Of a DNA stretch of 64,000 nt, positions 1-15,000 are shown in pieces. The notes beneath the pieces are model-generated. The model was given only the letters and a program-made list of their open reading frames with translations, ran no database searches and was not told where the DNA came from. The translations under genes and the position numbers were made by a program. Each line of letters begins with the position of its first letter. Position 1 is the first letter of the stretch. The stretch comes from Planctomycetota bacterium. Lineage in GTDB: Bacteria; Planctomycetota; Phycisphaerae; Sedimentisphaerales; Anaerobacaceae. The stretch is taken from NCBI GenBank assembly GCA_019456145.1, contig VRUL01000004.1, positions 145,919-209,918 of the forward strand, in the 5' to 3' direction.

Positions 1-3000
1 GGCCCTGCCGGGCCAGGTTTAGACGGCTCTGCCTTTAGCTTTACCTTTGGTTTTGGCTTTGGCTTTAGTGGAATAGCCGGCGGTGCAGCCTACTACGACA
101 GCGACTCTGATGCAAACTTTACTAATTGCATATTCTCCGGCAACAGCGCTTATGACACCTTCACAACCTTCGACGCATCCTTTAATCTCGTGGAGATGCC
201 ACTGTATACCGAGGGAGGGGCTTTGTATTCGGTGCCCGACAACAATATTAAGCTCAATACCTGCGACTTCATAGGTAATCTCGGTGGTGCCGTTTACTGC
301 GAGCCGGGCTGCGACTTGGACTTAGACAACTGTGCATTCGAGGAAAACTCTGAAGCAGCTGCTGGCGGCGCAATCTACATTGCCGAAGGTGGTTTCGCAG
401 ATATTGAAGATTGCAGCTTCGTGAGTAACACAGCCATCGGAGATGGCGGTGCAATTATTTGTGACAGTGATGCCGACTTCACCCGATGCTCGTTCACCGG
501 AAACAGGGCAGGCGGCAACGGCGGTGCGATAGATGCATATTATGAAGTAATCGATCCTAATATATATAACATACTGAAATTGAACTTCGAATCCTGCGGC
601 TTTGTTGGCAATAAGGCCGTTGATGACATATATGCCTATGGCGGTGCGGTGCATTTCCAGGACTTTGAGGCCTCATTCACTAATTGTCAATTCCTGAACA
701 ATACTTCCAAGAGCGGCGGCGGTTTGTTCCTCACGGCCGGAACCGTCACTATGAATGGGGGAATCATAAATGGAAATAAGGCCTTAGGCGCCAGTGGTAT
801 CGACACCAGTTACATCGCTCTATTCAACCCGCTTTTGATTGGGGGGGCTCCCGGCGCCACCATCGGTGATGCGAGCAGCATGTTCGATTTTGTTGGGAGT
901 TTCGGAGCAGCCCACTGGATAGACCTGAGCGGCAGCTTCAGCATGGGTGGTGGTATGGTTCTTGCTGATACACATGCGACGCTTGAGGACTGTGTCCTGC
1001 AGAACAACGTGGCCGAGAGTGTTAACGGGACCGGCGGTGCGATTATCTTATACGGCGGCAACGTCGACCATCTAATCAAGAACTGCCTGTTGACCGGCAA
1101 CTCGGCCGTGGCAGAGGGCGGTGCGATTGCCACTGCCATCTACTCGGTGCCCAGGATTCAAAACTGTACTTTTGTGAACAACTCATCGGACAAGCTTGGT
1201 AGCGCCGTTTACAGCGATTGGACTACCGAAGTTGTAATCAGCGACTCCATATTCGATAACTGCAACAATGTGGCGATAGCCGAAGAATACTCAGGCGGCG
1301 ACATTTTGGAGCACTGCCTGTTCAACAACAACGCCAATGGTGATTACGGTATTTACGACGGCAATACCGGGCAGATTGATATCATGAGCGGTACCGATCC
1401 TAACGTTGATCCTAATGGTACAAACCTTACGGGTGATCCTCAGTTTGTTGCCGGACCGCTTGGTGACTACTACCTCAGTCAGATTGCTGCGGGGCAGGCT
1501 CTTAACAGCCCGGCGGTGAATGCCGGAAGCATTCCGGCCCTCAATCTCGGTATGAACACACGCACCACAAGCACCAACGGTGATGCAGATATTGGCCTTG
1601 TTGACATTGGCTACCACTACTCAATACATTTGGGGCTTGAGCAGTTTACTTTAACTACGACCGTAATAGGCGGGCACGGCACGATCGAACCGGCCAGCGA
1701 TACTTACTATGCCGGCATGCTTATACCGCTAACTGCCCTCCCAGATATAGGTTACCGCGTTGATCGCTGGTCCGGAACGGTGGGCGATGCGTCCACTGAC
1801 AACACGAATTTTGTGGTTATGCTGGGTGACAGGGACGTTACGGTTGAGTTCGAGCAGCCACGGACTATTTTTGTCGGCAACGATGCGAATTATACGTCAA
1901 TTCAACGCGCTATCGATGAGGCGGAAGATGGAGATGTTGTTGTGTTATATACGGGTGTTTATGACCCGCCATATCCCGGTTTTCCGTACCCACAGGTTAC
2001 TATTCTGATTGATAAGGGCATAACTCTTCGCAGCGAGAAACCGGACGACCCCACCTCCGTAGCGGCTACGATTATCGATAATGTGATTTTTGAAATATAT
2101 ACTGTCGATACCGAAGCGACCATTGAAGGCCTGACTATCACGCACAGCAGAATGCATATCAATTTCTCCTCGCCCACGATTCGCAACTGTGTCTTCAAAG
2201 AGAATAACTGGTTTGGCGCCGACGGCATGGACGGAGCTGATATCGGCGATGAGGACGGTTTCAATGGAGTCAGTGTCAATGGTGGCGCGATGACAATCTA
2301 TAACGGCTCACCTATCGTTCAGAACTGTCTGTTCCAGGATTGTTCGGTCACCGGCGGTAACGGTGGTCGCGGGGCGGATATGCCTCTGTATGGAAAGGAC
2401 GGCGGCTGGGCAGGCTGGGCCTACGGCGGCGCGGCATATATTGGCTACGGCAGTAATCCGATATTTACCGACTGCTCGTTTGTCGATTGCTTCGCGTTAG
2501 GTGGTAATGGCGGAGACGGTGGTAATGATACGGGTGCACCAATTATCCACGGCGGACGAGGCGGCAACTATATGTGGTCTCCAAGCGAGGAGACAGGGCC
2601 GGGGACGTTCCCGAACTGGTTCTGGTGGGACGGATGGTCCTGGGGTCCCTACGATGTGTACGGTATTCCCACGTTTTATGCTGGTTACTACAAGGACTAC
2701 TGGAAGTACAGTGGATACGGTGGTGCGGTCTATATTGAGAACGATAGTAATCCGAAGTTTTATAACTGCAACTTTGTGAATAACGATGCGAACGGCGGTC
2801 TTTCCGGTTTGGGCGGGTTACCAATCGAAACTCTTACTCCGGACGTACGGATGACAATTGAGAACTTCGGCGGTGCGGTTTATGCCTGTTACGGCAGCGC
2901 CCCGGAATTCACGAAGTGCAATTTCACCGACAATACGGCTATTCCGACGTTGGATCCGAATACATACGTGGGATTAGATGCTCCCGAGGACATTTACGTC

Positions 3001-6000
3001 AGCTACGGAGGCACGATAGCTGCAGAAGACGGTGTGTTTATGAAACTTGTGGACTGTAATGTTTCAAACGGTGAAGCGACTGTCGGCGGTGGAGTATACT
3101 GGTCTAATGCGGAGATGGCAATAATCAACAGCGACGTCAGCGACAACATTGCGTACCTTGGAGGAGGTCTGTACTCCGTCGATTCCACAGGCGCAATTAC
3201 AGGTTCTACTATCATCGGGAATCAGGCTTTTGTTGACACAGATATAATTACCAACCCGTTAATGGCCGTTCCTGTAATGTTCGGCGAAGGCGGCGGCTAC
3301 CATGGCCTGTCCTCAATCGTTGATATAACTGATAGCGTCTTCTCCCAAAACTGGGCAAGTGCTTCCGGCGGCGCCATTTACTTCGGTGGCAGCGATATGG
3401 ACAACCCTGATACTTCCATCCTCCATAACTGCCTGCTGACGGAAAACAGCTCAGGCCGAGACGGCGGGGCCATATCTTCGAACTGGTTCGCGGAACCAAT
3501 AATCTCTAATTGTACAATAGCCGATAACAACGTCGCCGGCTCTATTGGTTTGGGATATGGCGGTGGTATTTACAGTTCCTATAAAAGCAATGTGGAAATT
3601 ATCGACAGCATCATCTGGGGTAATGAAAGTTACGATGGCTCCCAGGTTGCGATCGCTACCGGTGCCGAACCCAGCACGATGAATATTTCCCACAGTGACA
3701 TCGGACCACGGTACGATCCCAATATATTCGCTGATTTCGATGTCAATGACTTATTTGCTGATCCATTGTTACTAAGCGGTGGCGGTACGGTACTTATTGA
3801 CGGCCAAACCATTTATGACCAATTTGATGCTGGTGAGCAAAGAGTTAAAGTAATCGTCAGCCTGGTTGAGCCTGCTAACATCAGAGCAACGACCAACTGG
3901 GATTCACCCCAATCAGTCAACAAGCTTCGAGCAGAAATAGCCCGTCGCCAGGATGTGGTTCTGTCCTCACTGACGTCCACTGAGTTAACATTGGATTATC
4001 GTTATGAAAATCTGGCAGCTTTCTCTGGTGGAGTTACAATTGAAGGCCTTAACAAACTGCTCAATGATCCCCTGGTGGCGCATATTGAGCCTGTACGAAA
4101 TTACGAACTGATGTTGGCGCAGTCGAATCCTTTGGCGAATACATTAAAAGCCCGCGAGGTCTATGATGGTTCAGGCATATCTATCGCCATAGTTGATACA
4201 GGGATCGATTACAGCCATCCCAGACTTGGTGGCGGTGGTTTTCCGAATAACAAGGTTATTGGCGGCGTTGATACCGGTATGGGTGACAATGATCCGATGC
4301 CGGCAAGTGTAGCGCACGGAACCGCCTGTGCCGGTATAGCGGCTGGAGACTTAGGCATATTCGGCGATTACATTGGTGGTGTTGCCCCCGGCGCCAAGCT
4401 TTATGCTGTCAAGGCTAATCCTGACGGATTTGGAGGTTTCACTAATCCTGCTTTGATTGCGGCGTGGGATTGGTGTATAACTCACCGTAACGACGATCCA
4501 TACCATCCGATTAAGGTTATGAGTAACAGTTTGGGTTTGCCTGGTCTTCCATTTAACGATCCGGCCGTGGCAGATGCCTTCTCTCCGGCCTTTACGGTCG
4601 CAGCCAATACCGCAGTCTCTGCTGGTATCACGATAGTGGCTGCTTCGGGTAACGATGGATTCGCAGGTCAGGGCATATCACATCCTGCTGCGATGTCCAT
4701 GATAATTTCAGTCGGTGCGGTATTTGATATAACTGACGAAGTAACGGGATATTCGAACGCGCATGATATCCTGGATATCCTGGCGCCTGCTGACCCCATG
4801 TACACTACCGACATTGTTGGGGCTGGCGGCTATTGGCCTAACGATTATTTCCCGTTTTTCAACGGCACGTCTTCGGCCTGTCCTTTCGCAGCGGGTTGTG
4901 TTGCCGTTGTGCAGCAAGCTGCTTTTGAGAAACTGGGCCGTTACCTTACGCCAGGTCAGGTCAAATACATGTTGGTCGAAACTGGTGACCCTGTTACCGA
5001 TACCAAAGTTGATATAACCAAGCCCCGGGTCAACCTGGGCGCGATAATTGCTGCCTTTGGAATTGGCCCACCCATCTATATCGAACAAAATTGCGTACTT
5101 AACGGCTGGCAAGCCCCTGACACCAATAGCTACTGGAGCTGGAATGGTAACAGTCCCTGGCCCGACAGTAACACTATCGAGGAAGACCCCTACTTCATCA
5201 ACGGTTACTATCTAAGTCAGTTCGCTGCCGGTCAGATATACGAAAGCAACTGCGTTGATGGTGGAAGTGACCTGGCAAGCATTCTCGGTATGGACACATA
5301 TACCACACGTATCGATGGTGTCAACGACCTCGATATCGTCGATATGGGGTACCATTACAGCCAGGGAGTTCCTGTCTACGAGTTAACTGTCAACGTGATA
5401 GGAGGTAACGGCTCGGTCATACCAAATAGCGGGTGGTACTATGATGGTGCGGTAGTTAGCCTGAAAGCTATACCCGAACCGGATTATTACCTTGAAGGGT
5501 GGTACGATGTCAATGACTTCTTAGTCTCTTACAATAAGAGATTTGATGTAGTGATGGATTCAAATAAGGTCTTCAACGTCAGCTTCAGGCAGTCAGCTAC
5601 AGTCACGGTCTCAGGCGGACCTGATGCCCTCCAGAACGCTATTGACGCTGCAGGCAATGGTGACAAACTTATAGTTGCTGAAGGTACATACAATGGCGAT
5701 ATCAACCTTAGTGGAAAAGAACTCAGATTATTCAGCACCAATCCCGATGATCCGAATGTTGTCGCCCAGACGATTATTGATAGCCAGCAGGGTGGACGCG
5801 GCTTTACGTTCGACAATCTTGAAGATCCCAACACGGTTATAGACGGCTTTACAATAGTCAATGGTGACCTTACTGGCCAACCTGGTGGCGCTATATACAT
5901 CGGCGCCGGCAGCAGTCCGACCATTGCGAATATCATAATAAGTGACTGCAACGTTACTAATGCCGATGGTGGGGCGATATATATCGCTTCCGGCAGCAGT

Positions 6001-9000
6001 CCTATCATTAACAACGTTAATATAAACAACTGTTCCGCAATTGGTGGCCATGGTGGAGGTGTGTATATTGGAACTACCGCCAGTATTACACTTAGTTATC
6101 TCACAATTACTAATTGCGCGGCTTCCGGCTCAGGCGGCGCCGTTTACGCTGTGGCCGGCAGCTCGCCGATATTTGTTGGCTGCGACTTCAGCAGCAATAG
6201 CGCCTCCTTAAATGGTGGCGGTTTGTTTAGTGGTAGCGGAAGTACGTCAGTGCTGAGGCAATCCACCTTGACAGACAATACTGCCGGTATTAATGGTGGA
6301 GCAATCTACTACGACATGGATTGTGTATCTGAAGTTAATGACTGCACGGTCAGCGGTAACATCGTTTCTGAAGAAGGCGGTGGTATTTTCTACGGACTGA
6401 ACAGTTCAGTAACGGTTGTCGATTGCAATGTGAGTGGCAACTTGGCTACCTATGGTGGTGCGATATATTTAAGTTCGGAATGTTCTGGGACAATTTCCGA
6501 GAGCGTATTCGTACTGAACGATGCAAATGAAGATGGAGGCGCGATATACCTTAGTGATTCTGTTGAAGTGGAGATTTCCGACTGTAGTATCGGATACAAT
6601 TCGGCTGTCCGTGGTGGCGGTATCCATGGTATTTATTGTTCTGATTCGACCATTATCGGCTGCTCAATCATCTACAACAAAGCTACGCAGGATGTTGTAT
6701 GGTACGAGTTCTACAATCGCGACCCGAATGACCCGAATCTGCCGATTGGTCCGCCCGATCCCAATGGCAGTTTAGGCGACCCGACTTACATCGCTATCCA
6801 GCGAACGGGTAGCACCGGGGTAGCACAAGGCGGCGGTATATATTTGTTTGAGGGTCCGGGTTTGATAGCTGATTGCAATATCAGTTACAACACGGCCACC
6901 ACTTCAGGTGGAGGTGTGTACCTCGCTGGTGACTTCAGCCCTGAGCTGAGTAACTGTCTAATAACCAACAATAGGGCCGAAAGGGATGGTGCAGGTGTTT
7001 CAGCTAATTGGCAGGTTAATGCTACTATCTCTAATTGTACAATAGCTGATAATGAAGTAACTCAAGCGCCGTCTTATGGCGGAGGTCTGTACGTCTCTTA
7101 TGAAAGCCATGTAGATGTTATAGACTCCATTATCTGGGGCAATATTGGATATCATGAGGGCGCTCAGATTGCCGTAACAAGCGGTGATTTGCCATATCCG
7201 CTGCCTTCAACGGTCAATATTATTTACAGTGACATCGAACCTTCCCCGGATCCGAATGTATATGTCGGCCCGAGTGAACTGGATATTGTCTTCGCTATAG
7301 ACACGACCGGCAGCATGGGCGTTCCTATCACTGAAGTCACAAATTCAATGGTGCAAATTATCGGCCAGATATCGGCCAGGGCCCGCATTTGGAGGATTGG
7401 TATAGTAGGATATCGTGATCCTCCTGCGAGTGACCAGTCAACCAGTTATCTATACTATGATTATTCACCGCTGACAAACAATACAACGGCATTGATCAAC
7501 GCTGTTAACGCGATTGCTCTTGGCGGTGGTTCCGGCGCTCAGGAAGCGGTTTACTCGGGATTGATGCATTGTATCGACCCGAATGCGCTTGATACCTTAC
7601 TGAATGCGGCCGGTGTTGGTTTCATGGTCGACCCGGCTTCGCCCGGACCGTCCTGGCGTCCTCTTGGGCCGGGTGTAAGAAGAGCAATCATCCTCATGGG
7701 TGATATCGGGCCTATGCATCCCGAACCTAATACGGATTACGTAGACAGTGATATCATTGCAGCAGCCAATAATGAGTCGATAGATATCTTCTCGGTCTTG
7801 GTTGGATCTCATCCTGCCCGTACGATTCAAGATGAGGTGTTATTCACCAGTTTGGCTGAAAATACGGGTGGGGCATACTATGAGGTGGTTGATGCCAGGG
7901 AAGTTGTTGATGCGATTTTGGCCGCCATTCGTCTGATTCAGGCTCAACGTTCGAATGCCATCTTTGTCGATAATGGCTGCGAAGTGGTTGGATGGGACCC
8001 GAACACCGAGATCTGGGATCCGAACACCAATAATATCGGCGAAGATCCGAACTTCATCGCTGGTTACTATCTAAGCCAGATTGCCGCTGCCCAGTCGGTC
8101 GACAGCCCATGCGTCGATGCCGGAAGTGCCGATGCCAATGATCCTAATATCGGCATGCATACTTATACGACCAGAACCGATGGTGTCAATGACGTCAATA
8201 TAGTCGATATGGGCTATCACTATAGCCAGGGGCTTGCTCAATACGTGTTAACCGTAATTGTGGTCGATGCTAACGGTGATCCTTGTGACCCGAATTTTGC
8301 TCCAGGCTATGTTGAGCCGAACACGGCTATAGCCTATGAGGGGTACACGAACAATGTAATAGATCTTACTGCATTCCCTGATGTTGGATATAAGGTGAAG
8401 AAATGGACGGGCACCGATGACGATACATCTACCAGCCGCTACAATACGGTCACTATGACCGGAGATAAATACGTCACGGTTGAATTCGAGCCGGCTCCTT
8501 TGTCCAATTTGTTCCTGCGCGTAGAATATCAAGGCTTTTGGCCCAATGGCACGCTCGAACCGAACACTCCATGGGTTACTTACGATCCGAATTTCGGTTT
8601 TTGGCAACATTACCAATATTACGACGGAACCGAGGTAGCCCTCATTGCAACACCTGACCCGAACTACGAAGTCAGAGATTGGTCCGGAACTGATGACGAT
8701 TCGTCCAGTGAACCGAACAATATTGTTACTATGGACAGTACTGACAAGTATGTCACAGTCGAATTCGGGTTGATTGGGTACAATATCATTAACCTTTACG
8801 ATGAGAACATGGTCCTCGATGCTCGCAGCCCATTCCCCACGATACAAGCTGCCGTTGACGCAGCCCAGAATAACTACACGGTGGAAGCCTCCAGAGGCGT
8901 CTATTCCGGGGCGGGTAACTATAACATCAATCTCCGAGCAGGTTTGGATCCGAACGATGTTAGACTTATTACTGTCCGCAGCACAGACCCGACCGATGCC

Positions 9001-12000
9001 GATGTCGTAGCCGACACAATTATTAACTGTGGCGGATTAGGCCGGGCCTTCATATTCGATAGTGGTGAAGATCCGAACTATATCGTGTCAGGCTTTACAA
9101 TTATGAACGGCTTTGCTAACAACGGCGGCGCCATACTAATCGACAACGCATCGCCTACGATAAGAAATAGCATAATAGTCGATAATACCGCTACCGGCAA
9201 TGGAGGCGCGATCTATATAACAAACGGTTCGCCTGTAATCGTCAATACTCAAATCAGCAGAAACAGCGCAGGTGGTTTCGGCGGAGGTATTTACGCTCAA
9301 GCCGGCTCGGCTCCCGAGATTATCAACTGCTTAATTACGTTCAACTCATCAGGTGATATTGGCGGCGCAATTTACCTGTACGAGTCGCCTGCTATCATCA
9401 GGTTCTCCACCATTGCATACAATTACGGCTTTGCCCTTGAGCAAGATAACTTTGGACGACCCATCCCCATCGGCGGCATTGCCGATCGAGGTGACTCCAG
9501 CCCCGAGATTAGTCACTGTATCATAGGGCGCAATGGAAACGATTTCTGGATGAGTGGCAGCATATTGTTCGGTACGTGGGGTGATGCCTTTAGTGCCGGC
9601 GACGACCTTTATCCTGACTCGCTTGGTGGCAGTGTAACATTCTCGTGCATTGAGGAAGGTGATTTTGGCGAAGCCACAAACATAACCACTGATCCGCTGT
9701 GGGTAACTGGCGGCCTTGGCCCCTTCTACCTGAGCCAGACTCGGGCTGGTCAGCCACAAACAAGTCCATGTGTGAATGCGAATAATGACCCAGCCCAACA
9801 ATACCTTCTGCAGACTCTCCAGGCTACGTACAATTTGGGTAATATAACAACAACCATCCTGAATCAGACGGATGTTGGATTTCCTGACTTTGGCTATCAC
9901 TATCTGTTCTTTACCGGCCCGCCGATTGAGTACAGCCTGGCGATAAATGTAGTTGGTAATGGCCGCCTCGAATATACTTATTTTGATAGCAGTCGACTCG
10001 TATTTGACTTTAACGACGTTAACACTGTTATTGGCCCGAACGAATCACCCGTAGTTATTAACGTAACGCCAGGCTCTACGGTACAGTTTAGGGCGATACC
10101 GGATCCCAATTATCGGGTCCTCAGATGGACCGGTACTAATGATGATACAACCTTTGGCCTCTACAATAGCGTTACTATGTATGGTAGCAGGTTCGTCACA
10201 GTCGAGTTCGAGCGGTCTGTCAGGCGAATTTTGGACGTTTCGACAGACGGTAAATATACTTATCTGGGTGTTCAAGATGCTATAGACGACGCAAGAGACG
10301 GCGATATGGTTGTCCTTCACAGCGGCACATACGCCGGTACCGGTTTTGAGGTCATAGGCAAAAACATCGTAATTACCGGCACAAATCCTGACGACCCCGA
10401 TGTTGTTGCATCTACAATTATAGATTGCACAAATGAGCTCAATGGCGGTATCCATATCCTTGGTGCTCCTGGAGGTACTTCGGTCCTCAGCGGCGTCACC
10501 ATAATAAACTCAAATACCACAACAATAAACGCACCAGCTCCACAAGGTGGTGATGGGGCACGCGGTATAGATGGTTTTGATAACATGCCTTATGCTTATG
10601 CCAATCTGTCCGGCAATATTTATACAGGTAGCGGATTTGTAAGAAGCAGTGCCGCTCTGACTGTAATTGGAAATCACATCATCACCAATGTTATTATCAG
10701 AGACTGCTCGGTCAGCGTAGGTCTGGCCAGTGGCGGTAACAACGGCAATGCGGACGACATAGATGGTGGTGACGGCGGTAATGGTGGTTTCGCTGGAGCT
10801 GCCGGCATCTATATCGGCGACATCTTCGATTACTCTTATGAATACGAGTACATTTTCGACCCCAATTACCCCAACGACATCAACATGGCGATGTATACTT
10901 ATAAACAAGTCTTTACAAACTGGGGTGGTAGTCCCCTCATTAAGAACTGCATAATTGACAACTGTGTCGCAACAGCCGGTGATGGTGCTAACGGTGGAAA
11001 CGGCGGCTTGAGAGGTAGCGGTGGCTCTGGCGGCGTATCCGGCCGGGCCCTCGGAGCCGGCATATACTGTGATATAGGAACAAGCCCGACATTCGAAAAT
11101 TGTACAATCACAAACTGCCGGGCCATTGGCGGTAACGGTGGCAATGGTGGTAATGGTAATCAAAGCATCGGTGGCTATGGTGGATTAAGCTACTCTGATC
11201 CCTGTCAGCCTGATCCTGAAATCTTCAGCGCATATGGCGCGGGTGTCTTTTGCGGTGTTGGAACCAAGCCAACGTTCATTAACTGCACAATAAGCGACAA
11301 TGTTACAGATGGCAGTGTAAGCGGAGTTGGTGGATTTAGCCAGCCAAGCAATATTCAACAACAGCCGCGAAGAAACTACAATATCCCGAGCTACGGTGCG
11401 GGCCTCTATTGTGACAGCGGCAGCTCGTCAACACTTACAAAATGCGGCTTCCAGAACAACGTCACAACATATTATGGCGACTTGTACACCGGCTACGGCG
11501 GCGGAGTATGCTTCGATGGCGGTAAAGACTATGATTATTCCTTCGGTTTTGGTTTCAACTTTAGTATCTTTTCAAGCTATTACTATTCGAGCTACTTGTT
11601 TGACAGTAACTATGTGAGCACTGTTTCGGCTTCACTTACTGATTGTCAATTCAGCGGCAATTCCGCCTCTGTGGGTGGTGGCCTCTACGCGATCGTCTCA
11701 GACGTGAATATTGTGGACTGCAATTTCGCCGACAATACATCCTATATTGGCGGCGGCCTGTGTTTCAACGAGAGCCTGGCTGTTATTTCAGATTCCATTA
11801 TTCAACGCAATATTGTCTCTGCAGATGCTGATCCTAACGATCCTAACGCCTTGGGAGTTGCATTTGGCGCTGGTGGTGGAGTATACAGTTTGGCAACCGA
11901 TACACTGATACGAAACACCGAGATTAGCAATAATGTTGCCAGCGGCTCCGGCGGAGGCGTGTATGTGGCTGTTGATCCAAACTTTGAATCCTCCGATGAC

Positions 12001-15000
12001 CAGGTCATAAAGAACTGCTTGATAACCGACAACATAGCAGGTAGAGACGGTGGCGGGATTTCGGTCAACTGGCAGGCACATCTGCTTATCTACAATTGTA
12101 CAATAGCAGACAACAATGTCAGTGACCCCAACGGTTATGGTGGAGGCTTGTACAGCGCCTATGAAGGCAATATCGAAGTTATCGACTCTATTATCTGGGG
12201 CAACCAGGGTAATGTTGGTATTAAGGGTTCCCAGATTGCGGTAATGAACGGTGACTTGCCCTATGTGTTGCCGTCTTCTATTACCGTTTCCTACAGTGAT
12301 GTTCAGGGTTGGCAGGATGCCAACGATTTCGGCCGGATCGATGCTAACGCCGTCTTCATTGACCCGGTCATTGACGCAAACGATTTACGGCGCTGGGACT
12401 TCAACACTGTTATCGACGAAGACCCATTGTTTGTCAGTGGTTACTATCTAAGCCATACTGCTGCCGGCCAATCGTTCGACAGCCCGTGCATTGATGTCGG
12501 AAGCACTGACGCATCACTGGTTACTATCAACGAGCCGAACATTAGCTTGGCCCAGTACACGACACGGGTAGACGGTGTCAACGATGTCAGCATCGTGGAT
12601 ATGGGATATCATTATCCAATTGTGCTGTACCGGTTGACGGTCTATGTAGAGGGCGATAACGGCGGCGTAACTTTCGATCCGGACGGGCTGGCGAATGCTG
12701 ATCCGAACAGCCGTTGGTATAACAAGAACGCATCAGTAACTCTGACAGCGCAACCAGCCCCGAATTATCGCGTCGAGGGGTGGTACGATGTCAACGATGT
12801 CCTGGTCTCTATCAACAAGAGCATTGAAGTCGTAATGGATTCTGACAAGTTCTTCAAAGTTCGGTACGAGCTGCCCAATGTAGTCATTGTCACAGGTGGA
12901 GGAAACGCCATTCAGCTGGCTGTTGATGCGGCAAAGAGTGGTGATATACTTGTTGTTACTGCCGACACATACGATGGCGATATCAACCTGCAGGGCAAAG
13001 ACATTACATTAGTCAGCTCCAATCCTGATGATCCGAACATCGTAGCGATGACAATTATCGACGGCCAGCTAATCGGCCGCGGCTTTATCTTCAACAGCAA
13101 CGAAGGTCCCAACACTATCATCGACGGCTTCACGATTATCAATGGCAGCATCATCGGCCAGGGTGGCGGGGCTATATACATTGACGTTAACAGCAGTCCG
13201 ACCATTAAGAACGTTAATATAAGCAACTCCAGTGTTATCGGCGCCAATGGCGGTGCGATTTATATCGATGCCAACAGCAGTCCGCTGTTCATAAACCTGA
13301 TCGTCACCAATTGCTCAGCCGATAACGGCGGCGCAGTCCATTGCGATGCCAACAGCTCACCGACCTTCATACACTGCACATTCATAAACAACTTTGCTGC
13401 GCAGGTAGGCGGCGCTATACTCTGTGATCCCAATGTCTCGATAACTATTAACGACTGCAACTTCCTCGACAATTCTGCCAACTTTGGTGGCGCATTGTAT
13501 TGTGCAGAGAATTGCTCAGGAACGATTATCGACACCATATTGGAACGAAACATTGCGAATGAAAGTGGTGGAGCAATGTATCTCGCCGAGGCCAACGACC
13601 TCTCAGTTACCGATTGCAACATCTCTTACAATACCTCCCAGTACGGTGCGGGCTTGTATTCACTTGGTTCTTTGAATCTGACAATTAGCGGATGCAGCCT
13701 CAACTTTAACCGGGCTCCACTGGTTTTTGTTGACCCGAATGACCCGAATACCACGGTTATTGGTCAGGGTGGTGGAATGTATTGCTTTGCTACAGAAGCG
13801 CTAATCAGGGATTGTGTCTTAAACCACAATAATGCCAATACATCCGGCGGTGGAATGTATCTGGCCGGAGAGTCCGATTCATTTGAGATTATAAACTGCC
13901 TGATAGTCGATAACCTGGCAGGCAGAGACGGCGGCGGTATTTCTGCCAACTGGTTTGCTGAGCCCAACATCGCAAACTGCACGTTCGCCAGCAACGCCGC
14001 CTCGGGTACATTCGGGCAGCTCGGCTACAGCGGCTTCGGAGGCGGCCTCTACTGCTCATACCACAGTAACGTCGAAGTCATTGACAGCATTTTCTGGAAC
14101 AACTATGCCCTCAAAGGCCTCGAAATCGCCGTGGCGACCGGCTTCGAGTTCGACCCAAGACCCGCAACCCTTATGATCTCCTACAGTGATATCAAACGCT
14201 CGGCATTGGCTGTGTGGATTGACTTCGGCTGCACGCTTTGGAATCCCAGCGATCCCAGTAAGCAGACATCTCTGGATTCCACTTATCCACTCGCCGCCTG
14301 GGACCCCGATACCAACAATATCGACGAAGACCCGCTCTTCGTAACAGGACCATTTGGTAACCATTATCTAAGTCATATCGGTGCCGGACAGACCGAGGAC
14401 AGCCCGTGTATCGATGCCGGTAGCGAGCTTGCAATCGACCTTGGCATGATAGAATACACTACCCGCACTGATGAATTACCCGATACAAGAATGGTTGATA
14501 TGGGCTATCACTACACGCTTGATAAAGAAAAATGCAGGTTCTGCGACCTGTTCCGTGACGGTATCATCAACTTCAAGGACTTTGCGATATTCGCTTCGAA
14601 CTGGCTTGATGAAGGTTGTATCGACCTTGACGGCGTCTGTCAGGGCGCAGACTTTACATTTGACACCTATGTTGACATTGACGACCTGGCCTTCTTCGTT
14701 GAATGCTGGCTCGTCGAAGATGTCTGTGCTCCGATGCCTAATCCCAGCGAGTGGAGAATTGTACCTTATCTGACGTCTGTGACGTATCCGTTCTCGATTA
14801 GTATGACCGTAAAGACTGCCTATGACGCCTGGAGCTGGCCCGTCCAGTATTACTTCCAGTGCGTGTTAGGCGATTGCAGCGACAGCGGCTGGCAGGACGG
14901 CACGACGTATGAAGACACCGGCCTCGATATCGACATTTACGGTTACAGGGTAAAAGCTAAAGATGGATTAGGCAACGAAACCGAATGGTCGGTTATCGGA

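Noticed and set aside
269-14434. Many minus-strand and out-of-frame open frames of 60-220 codons opposite the giant gene
   Set aside because: They are shadows of the repetitive beta-helix coding sequence, with no ribosome-binding sites and no recognisable motifs.
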